Shown here piece after piece: positions 8,313 through 18,191 of a stretch of 44,964 nt of DNA. Both the position numbers and the translations under genes were made by a program. The stretch is from Bacillota bacterium (lineage in GTDB: Bacteria > Bacillota > Clostridia > Acetivibrionales > DSM-1351), in assembly GCA_023391425.1 (NCBI GenBank), contig JAEWAX010000138.1, forward strand, positions 1 to 44,964, written 5' to 3'. The notes under the pieces were generated by a model. It was given only the letters and a program-made list of their open reading frames with translations. It did no database searches and was not told where the DNA came from. Numbering within the stretch: position 1 is the first letter of the stretch; each line of letters opens with the position of its first letter.

Positions 8313-10862
8313 ATGGCAAAATTTAATGGCTTTAATGGAGATTATCAAGGATTGACAACAAAGGAAGCCCAGCAGCTTCAACAAAAGTATGGTTTGAATC
8401 AGTTAACTTCAGAAAAAAAAGTGACTCTATTTTCTAAAATCATTGGGATTTTTAAAGAACCAATGTTTTTATTGCTTTTTTGTACAGCGCTTATTTACTT
8501 TATTTTAGGCGAAGCAAGAGACGGTATTATTATGATATGCTTTGTTGCCTTCATGGCAAGTATTAACTTTATACAAGAATGGAGAACTGACAAGACATTA
8601 CAGGCTCTTAAAGAATTATCTGCACCTCGCGTCCGTGTTATTAGAGATAATAAGATTGAAAGTATTGAGAGTATAGATTTAACAGTTGGAGATTTAATGC
8701 TTCTAGAGGAAGGCGAAAAAATTTCTGCTGATGCTCAAATAATTGAAATGTTTGATTTAGGTGTAGATGAATCCACCTTAACAGGCGAATCTGAAATTGT
8801 CTGGAAAAGAATATCCTTAGATGATACTGAAAAGGATGCTCACTGGAGAAAAGATTATTGTTATTCTGGAACTACCGTTACACAAGGAAGTGCTATTGCA
8901 AAGGTTATTGCTATTGGTGTTAACACCGAATACGGCAAAATAGGAGTAGACATTCTATCAGTGCCAGAACATCCCACCCCTCTAGAAAAGCAAACTAGGC
9001 ATCTCATAAAGGTATGTGCTTTGATTGGAGTTATACTATTTATTCTGGTGTCTTTGGTAACATTTATACACTCAAATAGTATTGTGGAAAGTATTTTATC
9101 AGGAATAACGTTGGCTATGGCAATGATTCCTGAAGAGTTTCCTGTAATTTTGACAGTGTTTCTTGCTATGGGAGCTTGGAGACTTGCAAAAAAGAATTCC
9201 CTAATCCGCAGAATGCCATCTGTTGAAACTCTAGGCTCTGTATCTGTATTGTGTGTTGATAAAACAGGAACTCTAACTAAGAACCAAATGACTGTTCAAG
9301 AACTCTATGGTTTTGAGGAAAATGATAAAAGGGAAATAATATATTGGGCTTCCTTGGGTTGTGAAACTGAACCCTATGACCCTATGGAAAAGGCAATTCT
9401 GGAACATGCGCAGATTAATGGTCTTAGCAAAGATGAGATATTTAGCAGACCCCTACTGCACGAATATTCTTTCAGCTCTGAAACAAAAATGATGGGGCAT
9501 ATATGGCAATCTGACAATAAAACATCTTCTCTTGCTGCTAAAGGTAGCCCTGAGAGCATATTGCCACTTTGCAATCTAAATAAAGAAGAACTGAATGTAG
9601 TTTCCAATGCTCAAAATAAGTTGGCATCAAAGGGCTATAGAGTAATTGCAGTCGCAAAAAGAATTAACCTACCTACAGATAATTTCCCAGGTAAGTTACA
9701 GGATAACGAGTTACAGCTCGTAGGGCTTATTGGTTTACAGGATCCACCAAGGGAATCTGTACCAGAAGCAATAAAGGTATGCAGCAAAGCAGGAATTAGA
9801 GTTGTTATGATTACTGGTGATAATGGTGTTACAGCAAAATCAATTGCTAGCGGTATCGGAATTATGTGTAGTGAAAATGTTATTACTGGTCAAGAACTTG
9901 AAACGATGAGTGATGAAGAACTCTCAGAGCGTGTAAAAACAACTAATATTTTTGCACGAGTCATTCCAAGACATAAAATGAGAATTGTGAAAGCACTAAA
10001 GGATAATGGTGAAATTGTAGCTATGACTGGTGATGGTGTAAATGATGCTCCAGCTCTAAAGTATGCAGACATTGGAATCTCAATGGGGAAAAGAGGAACA
10101 GGCGTTGCAAAAGAGTCTGCAGACATGATTCTATTAGATGATAATTTTTCAACTATTGTTGATACAATTAAGGATGGAAGAAGGATTTATGACAATATTC
10201 GTAAGGCTGTGGGATATGTGTTTGTAATTCACATTCCAATAGCGCTATTAGCTTTGCTAACACCTTTGCTGCATATGCCTTTGGTTCTACTGCCAATTCA
10301 TGTAGTATTACTTGAATTGATAATTGACCCAACCTGTTCAATTATATTTGAACGACAACCGGCAGAGAATGATATTATGGATAGAAAACCACGGCTGAGC
10401 AAAGCTCCATTAATCACAAGTGATTTAGTAGTAAAATCAGTGCTGCAAGGTTTATTTATATTTGCAGCTGCATTTGGATCATATGCTTACTTCTATTATA
10501 CTGGCGCTGGTGAAGCAGTCGGAAGAACCTTTGCTCTTATAGTACTTGGCTTTGCAAATTTATTTCTAGTTTATGTGAATCAATCAATCAAAGGTTCTGC
10601 TATATTAAGTATGTTTAAATTTAAAGATAAAGTTGTTTGGTATGTAAACTTAAGCATAATTGCGGCATTATTATTAGTAACATATTTGCCTGCTGTAAAT
10701 AACATAGCACAAACTTCTCCATTAAATGCAGCAAATATCTTCTGTGCAATTGGAATTGCTGCGGTTTCTACTTTTTGGTGGGAGTTAATTAAAGTTATAA
10801 GAAATAGAAGAATATCTAATAAATCTGAAAAGCAGTATGGGCAGGGGGTAGACATTAAGTAA
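8313..10862 (+). CDS. Cation-transporting P-type ATPase (probable Ni/Co efflux by context)
   Basis: This 849-residue membrane pump has an N-terminal cation-ATPase segment, the actuator loop with DESTLTGES, a helix with PEEFPVILTV, the phosphorylated aspartate D316 in CVDKTGTLTKNQ, the nucleotide domain, the hinge MTGDGVNDAPALKYAD, and C-terminal helices with LELIIDPTCSIIFE. The architecture is that of calcium-pump-like (P2) ATPases rather than the CPx heavy-metal group, since no CPC/CPx motif or N-terminal metal domain is present. The NiCo riboswitch directly upstream argues that Ni2+/Co2+ are the exported ions; the Cys in the DPTCS helix would be compatible, but this is inference. The start has TGGAGGA 7 nt upstream. 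Confidence 0.9.
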   Translation: MAKFNGFNGDYQGLTTKEAQQLQQKYGLNQLTSEKKVTLFSKIIGIFKEPMFLLLFCTALIYFILGEARDGIIMICFVAFMASINFIQEWRTDKTLQALKELSAPRVRVIRDNKIESIESIDLTVGDLMLLEEGEKISADAQIIEMFDLGVDESTLTGESEIVWKRISLDDTEKDAHWRKDYCYSGTTVTQGSAIAKVIAIGVNTEYGKIGVDILSVPEHPTPLEKQTRHLIKVCALIGVILFILVSLVTFIHSNSIVESILSGITLAMAMIPEEFPVILTVFLAMGAWRLAKKNSLIRRMPSVETLGSVSVLCVDKTGTLTKNQMTVQELYGFEENDKREIIYWASLGCETEPYDPMEKAILEHAQINGLSKDEIFSRPLLHEYSFSSETKMMGHIWQSDNKTSSLAAKGSPESILPLCNLNKEELNVVSNAQNKLASKGYRVIAVAKRINLPTDNFPGKLQDNELQLVGLIGLQDPPRESVPEAIKVCSKAGIRVVMITGDNGVTAKSIASGIGIMCSENVITGQELETMSDEELSERVKTTNIFARVIPRHKMRIVKALKDNGEIVAMTGDGVNDAPALKYADIGISMGKRGTGVAKESADMILLDDNFSTIVDTIKDGRRIYDNIRKAVGYVFVIHIPIALLALLTPLLHMPLVLLPIHVVLLELIIDPTCSIIFERQPAENDIMDRKPRLSKAPLITSDLVVKSVLQGLFIFAAAFGSYAYFYYTGAGEAVGRTFALIVLGFANLFLVYVNQSIKGSAILSMFKFKDKVVWYVNLSIIAALLLVTYLPAVNNIAQTSPLNAANIFCAIGIAAVSTFWWELIKVIRNRRISNKSEKQYGQGVDIK

Positions 10863-10926
10863 TAATAAATAATCGTTAGAAAAAAGTTAAAAATGAAATT
10901 AATCCTTTTTGTATAATAGTTATATT

Positions 10927-10964
10927 AAGAACAGAAACAAGCTGAGGGGCTTGTTTCTGTTCTT
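10927..10964. terminator. Bidirectional terminator between ATPase and recombinase
   Basis: AAGAACAGAAACAAGC (10927-10942) pairs perfectly with its complement at 10949-10964 over a 6-nt loop, with A-rich and T-rich flanks. It serves the ATPase (plus) and the convergent recombinase (minus). Confidence 0.85.
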
Positions 10965-10993
10965 TAAAGCAAACTATTCTTCCTTAAAAGAAA

Positions 10994-12004
10994 CTAATCT
11001 TCCTTATCAGTTAATGCAGCTGGCTCAATTACAGCAAAATCCGAAAGCGGATTTTTACTCACCGCATCTCTAAGCTGTTCCTGATCCAAATGCGTATATA
11101 TCTCAGTAGTAGCGATACTCTGATGGCCCAATAATTCCTGTAAAGCCCTTATATCAACTTTTCCATATTTATACATAAGTGTTGCTGCAGTATGCCTTAG
11201 CTTATGGGTTGAATATCTTTGAGGATCAAGACCTGCTTCTCTAATATACTTTTTAACGATTTTTTGAACAGACTCCTTGCTTATACGTTGGTTTCGTTTG
11301 CTTATAAATAATGCATTTTTGTCCTTGTTACCATTAACAGGGCGGACTTTCATATAAGCATCAATCGCTTGTAAACAGGCATTATTAAGGGGTATACTGC
11401 GTTCCTTATCTCCTTTACCAATAACTGTAAGAGCATCATTTTTAATATTGCTTAGACTTATTCCAACTAGTTCAGATAATCGAATCCCGCAATTTAAAAA
11501 TAAAGTAATAATTGCGAAATCACGAACAGCATACTCATTATTTACTTGATTTACAGAAGAAAGCAAATTTTTACTCTCTTCAACATTTAAGTACCTAGGC
11601 AATCGCTTTAAAATCTTTGGCGACTCCAATTCACTTGTTGGATTAACATCAAGAAGCTTCGCCTTATTTGTTAAATAATTAAAGAAAGCTCTCAAGCTAG
11701 CAACTTTTCTAGCACGAGCATGAGCTGTATTATCACGATTATTACTGACAAAAGACATATAAGAGTATAGGTCACTCAAAGTAACAGTCTGTAAAAGAGC
11801 TATATCAATGTCTGAAATAGAAATCTCGTCAAATTCAAAATCCTTATCAATAAGTTTTCTATGGATTTTTAGAAAGCGAAAAAAGACCCTTAGATCATAA
11901 AAATATACTTGAACAGTATTTATTGATTTTCCTTTAATAGTTTGAAGATAATTTAAAAAGTCTCTTAAGACTGAAGGCATTTCATATTCAGATATATTTT
12001 TCAT
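10994..12004 (-). CDS. Tyrosine recombinase, XerC/XerD type
   Basis: This 336-residue site-specific recombinase has an N-terminal SAM-like core-binding domain (about residues 10-115) and a C-terminal catalytic domain. The catalytic Arg is in NCGIRLSELVG, the HxLR pair in THKLRHTAATLMY, the last His in LLGHQSIATTEIYTH, and the Tyr nucleophile in that same IYTHL motif. Its size and the HQSIATTEIYTH end match chromosomal Xer proteins rather than large phage integrases. A TTG at 12019 is in frame, but TTGGAG before the ATG at 12004 makes the ATG the likely start. No attachment sites or phage genes are nearby, so it may act in dimer resolution or be a solitary paralogue. Confidence 0.88.
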   Translation of the reverse strand: MKNISEYEMPSVLRDFLNYLQTIKGKSINTVQVYFYDLRVFFRFLKIHRKLIDKDFEFDEISISDIDIALLQTVTLSDLYSYMSFVSNNRDNTAHARARKVASLRAFFNYLTNKAKLLDVNPTSELESPKILKRLPRYLNVEESKNLLSSVNQVNNEYAVRDFAIITLFLNCGIRLSELVGISLSNIKNDALTVIGKGDKERSIPLNNACLQAIDAYMKVRPVNGNKDKNALFISKRNQRISKESVQKIVKKYIREAGLDPQRYSTHKLRHTAATLMYKYGKVDIRALQELLGHQSIATTEIYTHLDQEQLRDAVSKNPLSDFAVIEPAALTDKED

Positions 12005-12305
12005 ATGTAAAAACTCCAATACACTTATATTTAACCATATTATATTATACTATATTTAATCTAATTATAATTACAGAACTATACGCTTTTAGAAGATATT
12101 TTTTATTAGCATACTACTCTAATATAGATCATTTTAAGATACATCAAACTATTCAATTATTAAAGTAATTTATAAAAAAACTTTCAGTTGGCTTAACTAG
12201 GAAAAAGAAATAACTAAGATATAACTCGTATATAATATTACATAAATTATATACTTTGGTAATAAATATAGATTGTGTAATAAAACATAAATTGGGAGAA
12301 CTATT
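12005..12305. other. Divergent intergenic region
   Basis: About 300 AT-rich bases separate the starts of the recombinase (minus) and amidohydrolase (plus). A TATAAT-like element at about 12047-12052 (minus strand) could serve the recombinase. No RNA or repeat was recognised. Confidence 0.35.
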
Positions 12306-13508
12306 ATGATAAACTCAAAAAAATTTGACATACATTGCCACATTTTTAGTCTTGATACAATAATTATGGAAGTGTCTTCTATGGCAATTTATTATGTCGT
12401 AAAAAATCTCAGAAGTATTGGAAATGCAGCAGAATCAATTTCAGATGTGAATATTGAGGATATCTGGACTAATCTAGAAAGTGTGCTTGAATTTTTTATT
12501 GCATTCGTTGGTGATGTTGATACGCAGTATAGATATATACAAAAGACCTTTCAGAAAAAATCAAAAGAGCAAATTGCTATTTGTCCACAAATGATTGACA
12601 TCTTTTATATGTTCGATGGAATCCTTAACCGTGAAAATTATAGTAATAAATATAAAAGTTTCAAAAGTACATCAAAAGATGTTGCTATAAATACAATACT
12701 CAACAGAATAAAAAATTATATCTCCAGTAAAAATTACCGGTCTTCTGAAGAAGTAACTAAGTATATGAATGAAATTGAAAATATTAACACGTTAAAATAT
12801 GAACGTGACCGTCTGGGGTTAAATCTTTTAACACCTGGATATTATCTGCAACTTGAACGGTTAAAACATATGCATAATAGTTATCCGCGGACAGTATTTC
12901 CTTTTCTCGCTTTTGACCCAAGAAGGCCAGGTATAATGGATATTGTAGTGAAAGAGGTTAATCGCAAATCGTTTTATGGTATAAAATTGTATACCAGATT
13001 TGGTTTTCACCCCGATGACGAAGGTATGATACCTTTATATAAACATTGTTTAGCAAATGAATTACCAATAGTAGTACATACAAGTATTGGAGGCTTTCCA
13101 CCTTTTAATAACTGGAAGTATGCCGAGAATGCCAATCCATCAGAATGGTCAAATGTTCTTACAAAATATCCTAAACTTAGAATTGACTTTGCACATTTTG
13201 GTGGTGATAATGAGGTTTGGACCAATAAAATTATTGATTATATGGAAATGTATGATAATGTTTATGCAGATTTATCATACTCAGTTGAAAAAACTATAAC
13301 AGATACGATAGGATATTGGAAATCCCGTCCAATAGTTCAAGAAAGACTTTTATTCGGTACAGACTATCCCATGACAATATTTTTGGGGTCACTGGAGAAC
13401 TATTATGATAATTTTTTTAAGAGGTTTGATGAAAATCAAATAAATAAACTTATGGTTACTAATCCTCAGAGTTTTTTAAATTTAAAAGCAATAAAAAATA
13501 AAATTTAA
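12306..13508 (+). CDS. Amidohydrolase family (Amidohydro_2, TIM barrel) protein
   Basis: This 400-residue metal-dependent hydrolase or decarboxylase-type protein has the metal ligands of the family: DIHCHIF near the start (HxH), IVVHTSIGG (His on a later strand), DFAHFGG, and the catalytic Asp in LLFGTDYPM near the end. An insert of about 150 residues between the first strand and the barrel core is larger than in typical members. The substrate cannot be predicted. It is preceded by TTGGGAG and is monocistronic, ending at the interrupted terminator at 13648-13765. Confidence 0.8.
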   Translation: MINSKKFDIHCHIFSLDTIIMEVSSMAIYYVVKNLRSIGNAAESISDVNIEDIWTNLESVLEFFIAFVGDVDTQYRYIQKTFQKKSKEQIAICPQMIDIFYMFDGILNRENYSNKYKSFKSTSKDVAINTILNRIKNYISSKNYRSSEEVTKYMNEIENINTLKYERDRLGLNLLTPGYYLQLERLKHMHNSYPRTVFPFLAFDPRRPGIMDIVVKEVNRKSFYGIKLYTRFGFHPDDEGMIPLYKHCLANELPIVVHTSIGGFPPFNNWKYAENANPSEWSNVLTKYPKLRIDFAHFGGDNEVWTNKIIDYMEMYDNVYADLSYSVEKTITDTIGYWKSRPIVQERLLFGTDYPMTIFLGSLENYYDNFFKRFDENQINKLMVTNPQSFLNLKAIKNKI

Positions 13509-13647
13509 CATTCTTTTAGATGCTAATTATTATAGACCATTAGTATTAGATTTGTTGAAAAAAATTTTTTTCAAAGGCTTATGAAATAAATAGTATTCTT
13601 ATAATTTTTTAAAAAGAATTATCGTATAGCAAATATACATGTATATT

Positions 13648-13765
13648 AACTACTGAAACTAACCCATTGAACTGCACCCAATAATTTAGACAATTTGTTA
13701 AGCAACTAGTTAAATTTTTATATGTCTAACATCTGGGGTGCAGTTCACATTCAGTAGTTTTTTCA
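13648..13765 (+). terminator. Terminator of the amidohydrolase gene, split by an insertion
   Basis: AACTACTGAA (13648-13657) pairs with TTCAGTAGTT (13750-13759), followed by TTTT. Between the arms lies the 80-bp element at 13668-13747. Removing that element and one CAT copy restores a compact hairpin with a 9-bp stem and about 11-nt loop. Confidence 0.65.
13668..13747. mobile_element. 80-bp MITE with IS3-like terminal repeats
   Basis: The ends are a perfect 12-bp inverted repeat (TGAACTGCACCC / GGGTGCAGTTCA) that extends imperfectly to 24 bp (20 of 24, ending TTAGAC/GTCTAA). CAT stands directly outside both ends (13665-13667 and 13748-13750), the 3-bp target duplication expected for IS3-family elements. 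It codes for nothing, so it would need a transposase in trans. Confidence 0.7.
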
Positions 13766-13827
13766 TTTAAGTAAACAGCATTTTGATAAGATTCCGTTTT
13801 GAGGGGTATATTATTAAATATATTTGA

Positions 13828-14835
13828 ATGAAGCCAAAGGAGGTGCTTGATATCATTGAAAACAACAATAAACTAAAAGAAATATATCTTGCAGGAGGCT
13901 GTTTTTGGGGCACAGAAAAGTATTTTTCTGTGGTTAGTGGTATAGTAACAACAGAAGTTGGATATGCAAATGGTAACACCGAAAACCCAACATATGAAGA
14001 AGTCTGCTACAATAATACCGGTCATGCAGAAACAGTTAAAATTTTATATAACCCTTTGGAGATCAGCCTAGAGTTCATATTAAACCTTTACTATGAAGTT
14101 ATTAACCCTATATCTATTAATCGTCAGGGCGGTGATAGAGGTCCTCAGTATCGTACAGGGATTTATTACGTAGATTCTGATGATAGGGAGATTATTATAA
14201 ATTCTATTAAAAATCTTCAGAAAAAGTATGATAAACCTATAGCAATTGAGGTTTTGCCATTACGAAGTTATTATATAGCAGAAGAATATCATCAAAAATA
14301 TCTGGATAAGAATCCGAATGGGTATTGTCATATAAGTCCAGAGCATTTTGATAAAGCTAAGAATTCAAAGGATTATTCACAAAGTTATAAGTCTTTTTCC
14401 AAGGAAGAACTTAAAAAGAGTCTTACAGAGCTGCAATATAATGTTACTCAAAATAATGCCACAGAACCGCCATTTAAAAATGCCTATTTTGATAATTTTG
14501 AACAGGGTATATATGTTGATATAACAACAGGAGAACCGTTATTTATTTCAAATGATAAATTTGAGTCTGGATGCGGTTGGCCAAGTTTTTCAAAACCTAT
14601 TGATAAGAATCTGCTATATGAACTTACTGATAAAACATTTGGTATGATTAGGACTGAGGTGCGAAGTAAAAAAGGTAATGCACATTTAGGACATGTATTT
14701 AATGATGGACCAGCAGAAACAGGAGGATTGAGATATTGCATAAACAGTGCATCTCTTTTATTTATTCCGAGGAATCAGATGAATGATAGGGGCTATGGTT
14801 ATTTAATGCATCTCTTTGAAAAAAGAAATAGATAG
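13828..14835 (+). CDS. msrAB: Bifunctional methionine sulfoxide reductase MsrA-MsrB
   Basis: The 335-residue fusion repairs both epimers of oxidised methionine. The MsrA part (about residues 18-175) has the catalytic motif GGCFWGTE with Cys25. The MsrB part (about 195-330) has SGCGWPSF, HLGHVFNDGP and the catalytic Cys in GLRYCINS. The zinc-binding CxxC pairs of some MsrB proteins are absent. The start is odd: the only ATG (13828) lacks a Shine-Dalgarno, while a perfect AAAGGAGGTG sits inside the frame at 13836-13845, 9 nt before an in-frame ATT at 13855. Translation may begin at that ATT (or ATC at 13852), which would still leave the MsrA domain whole. Confidence 0.93.
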   Translation: MKPKEVLDIIENNNKLKEIYLAGGCFWGTEKYFSVVSGIVTTEVGYANGNTENPTYEEVCYNNTGHAETVKILYNPLEISLEFILNLYYEVINPISINRQGGDRGPQYRTGIYYVDSDDREIIINSIKNLQKKYDKPIAIEVLPLRSYYIAEEYHQKYLDKNPNGYCHISPEHFDKAKNSKDYSQSYKSFSKEELKKSLTELQYNVTQNNATEPPFKNAYFDNFEQGIYVDITTGEPLFISNDKFESGCGWPSFSKPIDKNLLYELTDKTFGMIRTEVRSKKGNAHLGHVFNDGPAETGGLRYCINSASLLFIPRNQMNDRGYGYLMHLFEKRNR

Positions 14836-14920
14836 TAATATAAATAAATAAATATAAAATAGATGCAAACATTTCTGGTTAGCTGAATAAATGTCTGATG
14901 ACATAAAATGTGTACCTTTT

Positions 14921-15142
14921 TCAACTTATGACATAAAATGATTTTAAAGCTTCGCTAGGGGAATTTACTACCTGTAATAATTCGTATTCTACTTGTACCA
15001 GTTTTACAGCATTCATGGCATCCCGCTCACTGTTAGCTACAACTAAAGCAACTGGTTCACCAAAATATCGAACCTTATCAAGTGCAATTGGTGGGCGGTC
15101 TTCAAGTACGACCCCACATTTGATATAAATAATTCTTGCCAC
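14921..15142 (-). pseudogene. Fragment of a xanthine-dehydrogenase-type molybdenum subunit
   Basis: An open stretch of about 73 codons matches the N-terminal part of molybdopterin-binding xanthine/aldehyde oxidoreductase subunits: PPIALDKVRYFGEPVALVVAN, then AVKLVQVEYELL and SPSEAL. Real subunits exceed 700 residues, and neither the preceding start nor the rest of the enzyme is present. This is a relic. No partner FAD or iron-sulfur subunit is nearby. Confidence 0.7.
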
Positions 15143-15310
15143 TTTAATATATTTTCCAGAATAATGAAATTCATACTAACTAAATCACTGGACTAATATA
15201 GATTGACCAATTCTTTTCATAAGTCTTACATGGTATTTATAAAAGTTTTCTGATTAGACTTATTATTTATGTCAATAATTGCCTATATAAATCATTTTGG
15301 AAGGATGTAT

Positions 15311-17089
15311 ATGGGTAATAATTCTGGTTTTATAAAACAGGCATTATCATTAATTACGTATAAAAAAACAAAGGATGTTAAGGACTTTTACATTCCGGAG
15401 GTTAATGAAAAAGGAAATGAACCTAAAAGAGAATACGTTGGGAATAGTACTAAAACTAACTCCGGCAATACCAAGAAAGTTAAAAAGTATAGAGGAATAA
15501 AGAAACCTGTATTGCTAGATCATTCGCTGAAACATGAAAACCAACGTGATGCAGATGATAGTATAGTTTCACCAAACATTGAATCTAACAAAAGCTATCT
15601 CGAGCAGAAATTCAACTACCCTGCAAATAAAGATATTATAATACGCGAATTTACTGTGGCATCTAAATATAAAGCTTTTATTGCTTATTTAGACGGTATG
15701 GTTGATAGGATAACAATAAATAATTTTATTCTGCGTCCTTTACTGATACGTAACCAGTTAAATGATGAAAATTTAGGGTGTCAGCTCGACTTTATACTAC
15801 AAAGTGTTATAGAAACAAATCAGGCTAAGAAAGTCACTGATCCAGATGAAGCAATATATGAAATACTAGTTGGAAATACTTTGCTCTATGTGGACGGTTG
15901 CGACTTTTATCTGACTAATGAAACAAAGGGGTATGATAAAAGGGCTGTAGATAAGCCTTTAACCGAAGGCGTTGTTATGGGTGCCCAGGAGGCATTCAAC
16001 GAAACATTAAGGACAAGTGTAACTCTAATCAGAAAGCAAATTAAGAATAACAATTTGACTACGGAATTTTTAAAGATTGGTGAAAGAAACAAAAACCTAT
16101 GTGCAGTCATGTATATAAGAGGTTTAACAAATCCTGCAATTGTTGATGAAGTGAAGCGTAGGATAAATGGAATTAAGACAGACATGGTTATTGGTGATGG
16201 AATGCTGGAGCAATTCATTGAAGATAATCCGGGGTCAATTTTTCCGACAGTTCTGACTACAGAGCGGCCGGACAGGGCTTCAGCCCACATTATGGAGGGC
16301 AAGGTTGCCATACTTGTTGAAGGTTCACCTTTTGCCAAAATAGTACCTGTGACACTTCCTTCTCTCATGCACAGCCCGGAAGATTCATTTTTAAAATGGC
16401 AGTTTGGTTCCTTCATAAGGATTATCAGATTCATGTCTGCATTTATAGCTATTATGCTACCTGGGCTTTATGTGGCAGCTACAAACTTTCATCAGGAGAT
16501 GATTCCTACCGATCTGTTGATTGCAATCGCAAAGGCAAAAGAAAATGTGCCATTTCCAACAATTGTTGAGGTACTTCTCATGGAGTTTTCATTTGAATTG
16601 ATCCGTGAAGCCGGCATAAGGATACCAGGAATCATCGGCAATACATTGGGGATTATCGGAGCTTTAATATTAGGGCAAGCTGCTGTACAAGCCAACATAG
16701 TAAGCCCAGTTCTAATTATTATAGTTGCATTAACGGGCTTGGGTAATTTTGCTATACCAAATTTCGGATTAGCTTTTGGTGCAAGGATTCTAAGGTTTAT
16801 TTTTATTTTTGCAGGAGCATTTCTTGGATTTTACGGAGTTGCAGTAGCGGCAGTAATAGTTACTGCTTACCAGATGAATATTAAATCTTTTGGTGTACCT
16901 TATTACTCCACAGTATCGCCAAAGGTTAGAAAAAGCATGGATGTATTATTCAGATGGCCTTTGTGGATGCAAGAGTTAAGACCTGATACTGTGAACGCTT
17001 TAGACATTAGACGACAACCTGAGATCTCAAGAAAATGGACGCAGGAAGCCCCGAATATCAGAAAGGACACGGAGGATAACAATGATTAA
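15311..17089 (+). CDS. Spore germination protein, GerA/GerKA family (A subunit)
   Basis: This is about 592 residues from the ATG at 15311. In-frame ATGs also exist at 15269 and 15305, but GGAAGG at 15299-15304 favours 15311. A basic hydrophilic N-terminal region (about 90 residues) precedes the conserved soluble domain, which begins near IIREFTVASKYKAFIAYLDG and contains LTTERPDRASAHIMEGKVA. At least four membrane segments follow (for example FIRIIRFMSAFIAIMLPGLY, then repeats of hydrophobic helices at 430-540). A-subunits assemble with B and C in the spore inner membrane and gate ions in response to germinant binding. It overlaps the next gene by 8 bp, so they are one operon. Confidence 0.92.
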   Translation: MGNNSGFIKQALSLITYKKTKDVKDFYIPEVNEKGNEPKREYVGNSTKTNSGNTKKVKKYRGIKKPVLLDHSLKHENQRDADDSIVSPNIESNKSYLEQKFNYPANKDIIIREFTVASKYKAFIAYLDGMVDRITINNFILRPLLIRNQLNDENLGCQLDFILQSVIETNQAKKVTDPDEAIYEILVGNTLLYVDGCDFYLTNETKGYDKRAVDKPLTEGVVMGAQEAFNETLRTSVTLIRKQIKNNNLTTEFLKIGERNKNLCAVMYIRGLTNPAIVDEVKRRINGIKTDMVIGDGMLEQFIEDNPGSIFPTVLTTERPDRASAHIMEGKVAILVEGSPFAKIVPVTLPSLMHSPEDSFLKWQFGSFIRIIRFMSAFIAIMLPGLYVAATNFHQEMIPTDLLIAIAKAKENVPFPTIVEVLLMEFSFELIREAGIRIPGIIGNTLGIIGALILGQAAVQANIVSPVLIIIVALTGLGNFAIPNFGLAFGARILRFIFIFAGAFLGFYGVAVAAVIVTAYQMNIKSFGVPYYSTVSPKVRKSMDVLFRWPLWMQELRPDTVNALDIRRQPEISRKWTQEAPNIRKDTEDNND

Positions 17090-18191
17090 GGAAGGTAAAT
17101 TTGGTACATTTGAAGCAGTGTGCCTTATAGTAACGGTTTTATCTACCAAGACCTTTTATACCAGCATAGGAGTTTTAATAAAAATTACTTCAACTGCAGC
17201 ATGGTATTCAACTTTGATTTCCTGCACTTCAAGTATAATACTGTTTTTGTTTGTTTATTTGCTTATGAAACGGTTTCCAGGAAAAAACCTGATAGAAGTG
17301 TTTGAAGCTGTAACAGGTAAGGTGATCGGCAAAATTTTATCCTTGATATTCTGTGCTTATTTTATTTATTACTGTGGATCTAATTTGAGAGAATTCCTTG
17401 AAATGATTAAAGCTTTTAATCTTCCTTATACACCGCCCAGCTTGATTCTGTTTGCATTCTTACTTGCTGTCATCGTGCTTTCGTATATGGGTATTGACGG
17501 GATTGCACGGTTTTCATTATTAGCCTTTTTTCCAATAATGGTTGGATTTATTGCTATACTTATTTTTTCATATCCAATATACAATGTTAATTATCTTTTT
17601 CCATTGGGCGGTTATGGAGTTGAGACAACATTATATCAAGGCCTTTTAAGAAGCTCGGCATATGATGAAGTCATTATATTGGCAATAATAATTAATTCTG
17701 TTCATGGCATAAAAAGCTTTAAAAAAGTTGGGGTTATAAGTTTGGCTTTGTCAGGTATAATCATCAGCATCTCGATTTTTTGTGATTTAATGGCATTTGC
17801 TTATACACAGGGAAGCGAAAATTTGTCCGATTTGTTTCAGCTTTCAAGAATCATTTATTTTAATCGCTTTTTCCAAAGAGTCGATTCACTCTTTCTTTTT
17901 ATATGGGTAATTGCATCGATAATAACAGTATCAACTGCATTTTATATTTCAATCAGTGTATATTGCAAAGCTTTCAGAATAAATAAACATAGACCGCTTC
18001 TTCTCCCATGTGCTTTTTTAACTTTTATGGTTGCATTGCTGCCGGAAAACCTTAGCGAAACAGTGGAGAGAAATATTTTGTTTATTAGGCAATATAGCGT
18101 ATTTGTGGTTTATCTCATCCCGATTCTGATGTTGATATTATCACTTCTATTCAATAGGAAAGGAGAGAAAGAAAAAGTTGAAAAGGCTTAG
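17082..18191 (+). CDS. Spore germination permease, GerB/GerKB family (B subunit)
   Basis: This 369-residue protein has about ten membrane helices and belongs to the amino-acid permease-like spore permease family. In GerA-type receptors the B subunit binds the germinant (usually an amino acid). The start ATG lies within the last codons of gerA with GGAGG just upstream, and its end overlaps the gerC start. The sequence does not reveal the ligand. Confidence 0.9.
   Translation: MIKEGKFGTFEAVCLIVTVLSTKTFYTSIGVLIKITSTAAWYSTLISCTSSIILFLFVYLLMKRFPGKNLIEVFEAVTGKVIGKILSLIFCAYFIYYCGSNLREFLEMIKAFNLPYTPPSLILFAFLLAVIVLSYMGIDGIARFSLLAFFPIMVGFIAILIFSYPIYNVNYLFPLGGYGVETTLYQGLLRSSAYDEVIILAIIINSVHGIKSFKKVGVISLALSGIIISISIFCDLMAFAYTQGSENLSDLFQLSRIIYFNRFFQRVDSLFLFIWVIASIITVSTAFYISISVYCKAFRINKHRPLLLPCAFLTFMVALLPENLSETVERNILFIRQYSVFVVYLIPILMLILSLLFNRKGEKEKVEKA

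Noticed and set aside
10994..12004. Tyrosine recombinase as integrase of a local mobile element
   Set aside because: No attachment repeats, phage or conjugation genes flank it, and its form is that of Xer-type proteins.
12306..13508. Assigning a specific substrate (for example aminocarboxymuconate-semialdehyde decarboxylase) to the amidohydrolase
   Set aside because: Only the general metal-ligand pattern is visible, and the large insert makes close assignment unsafe.
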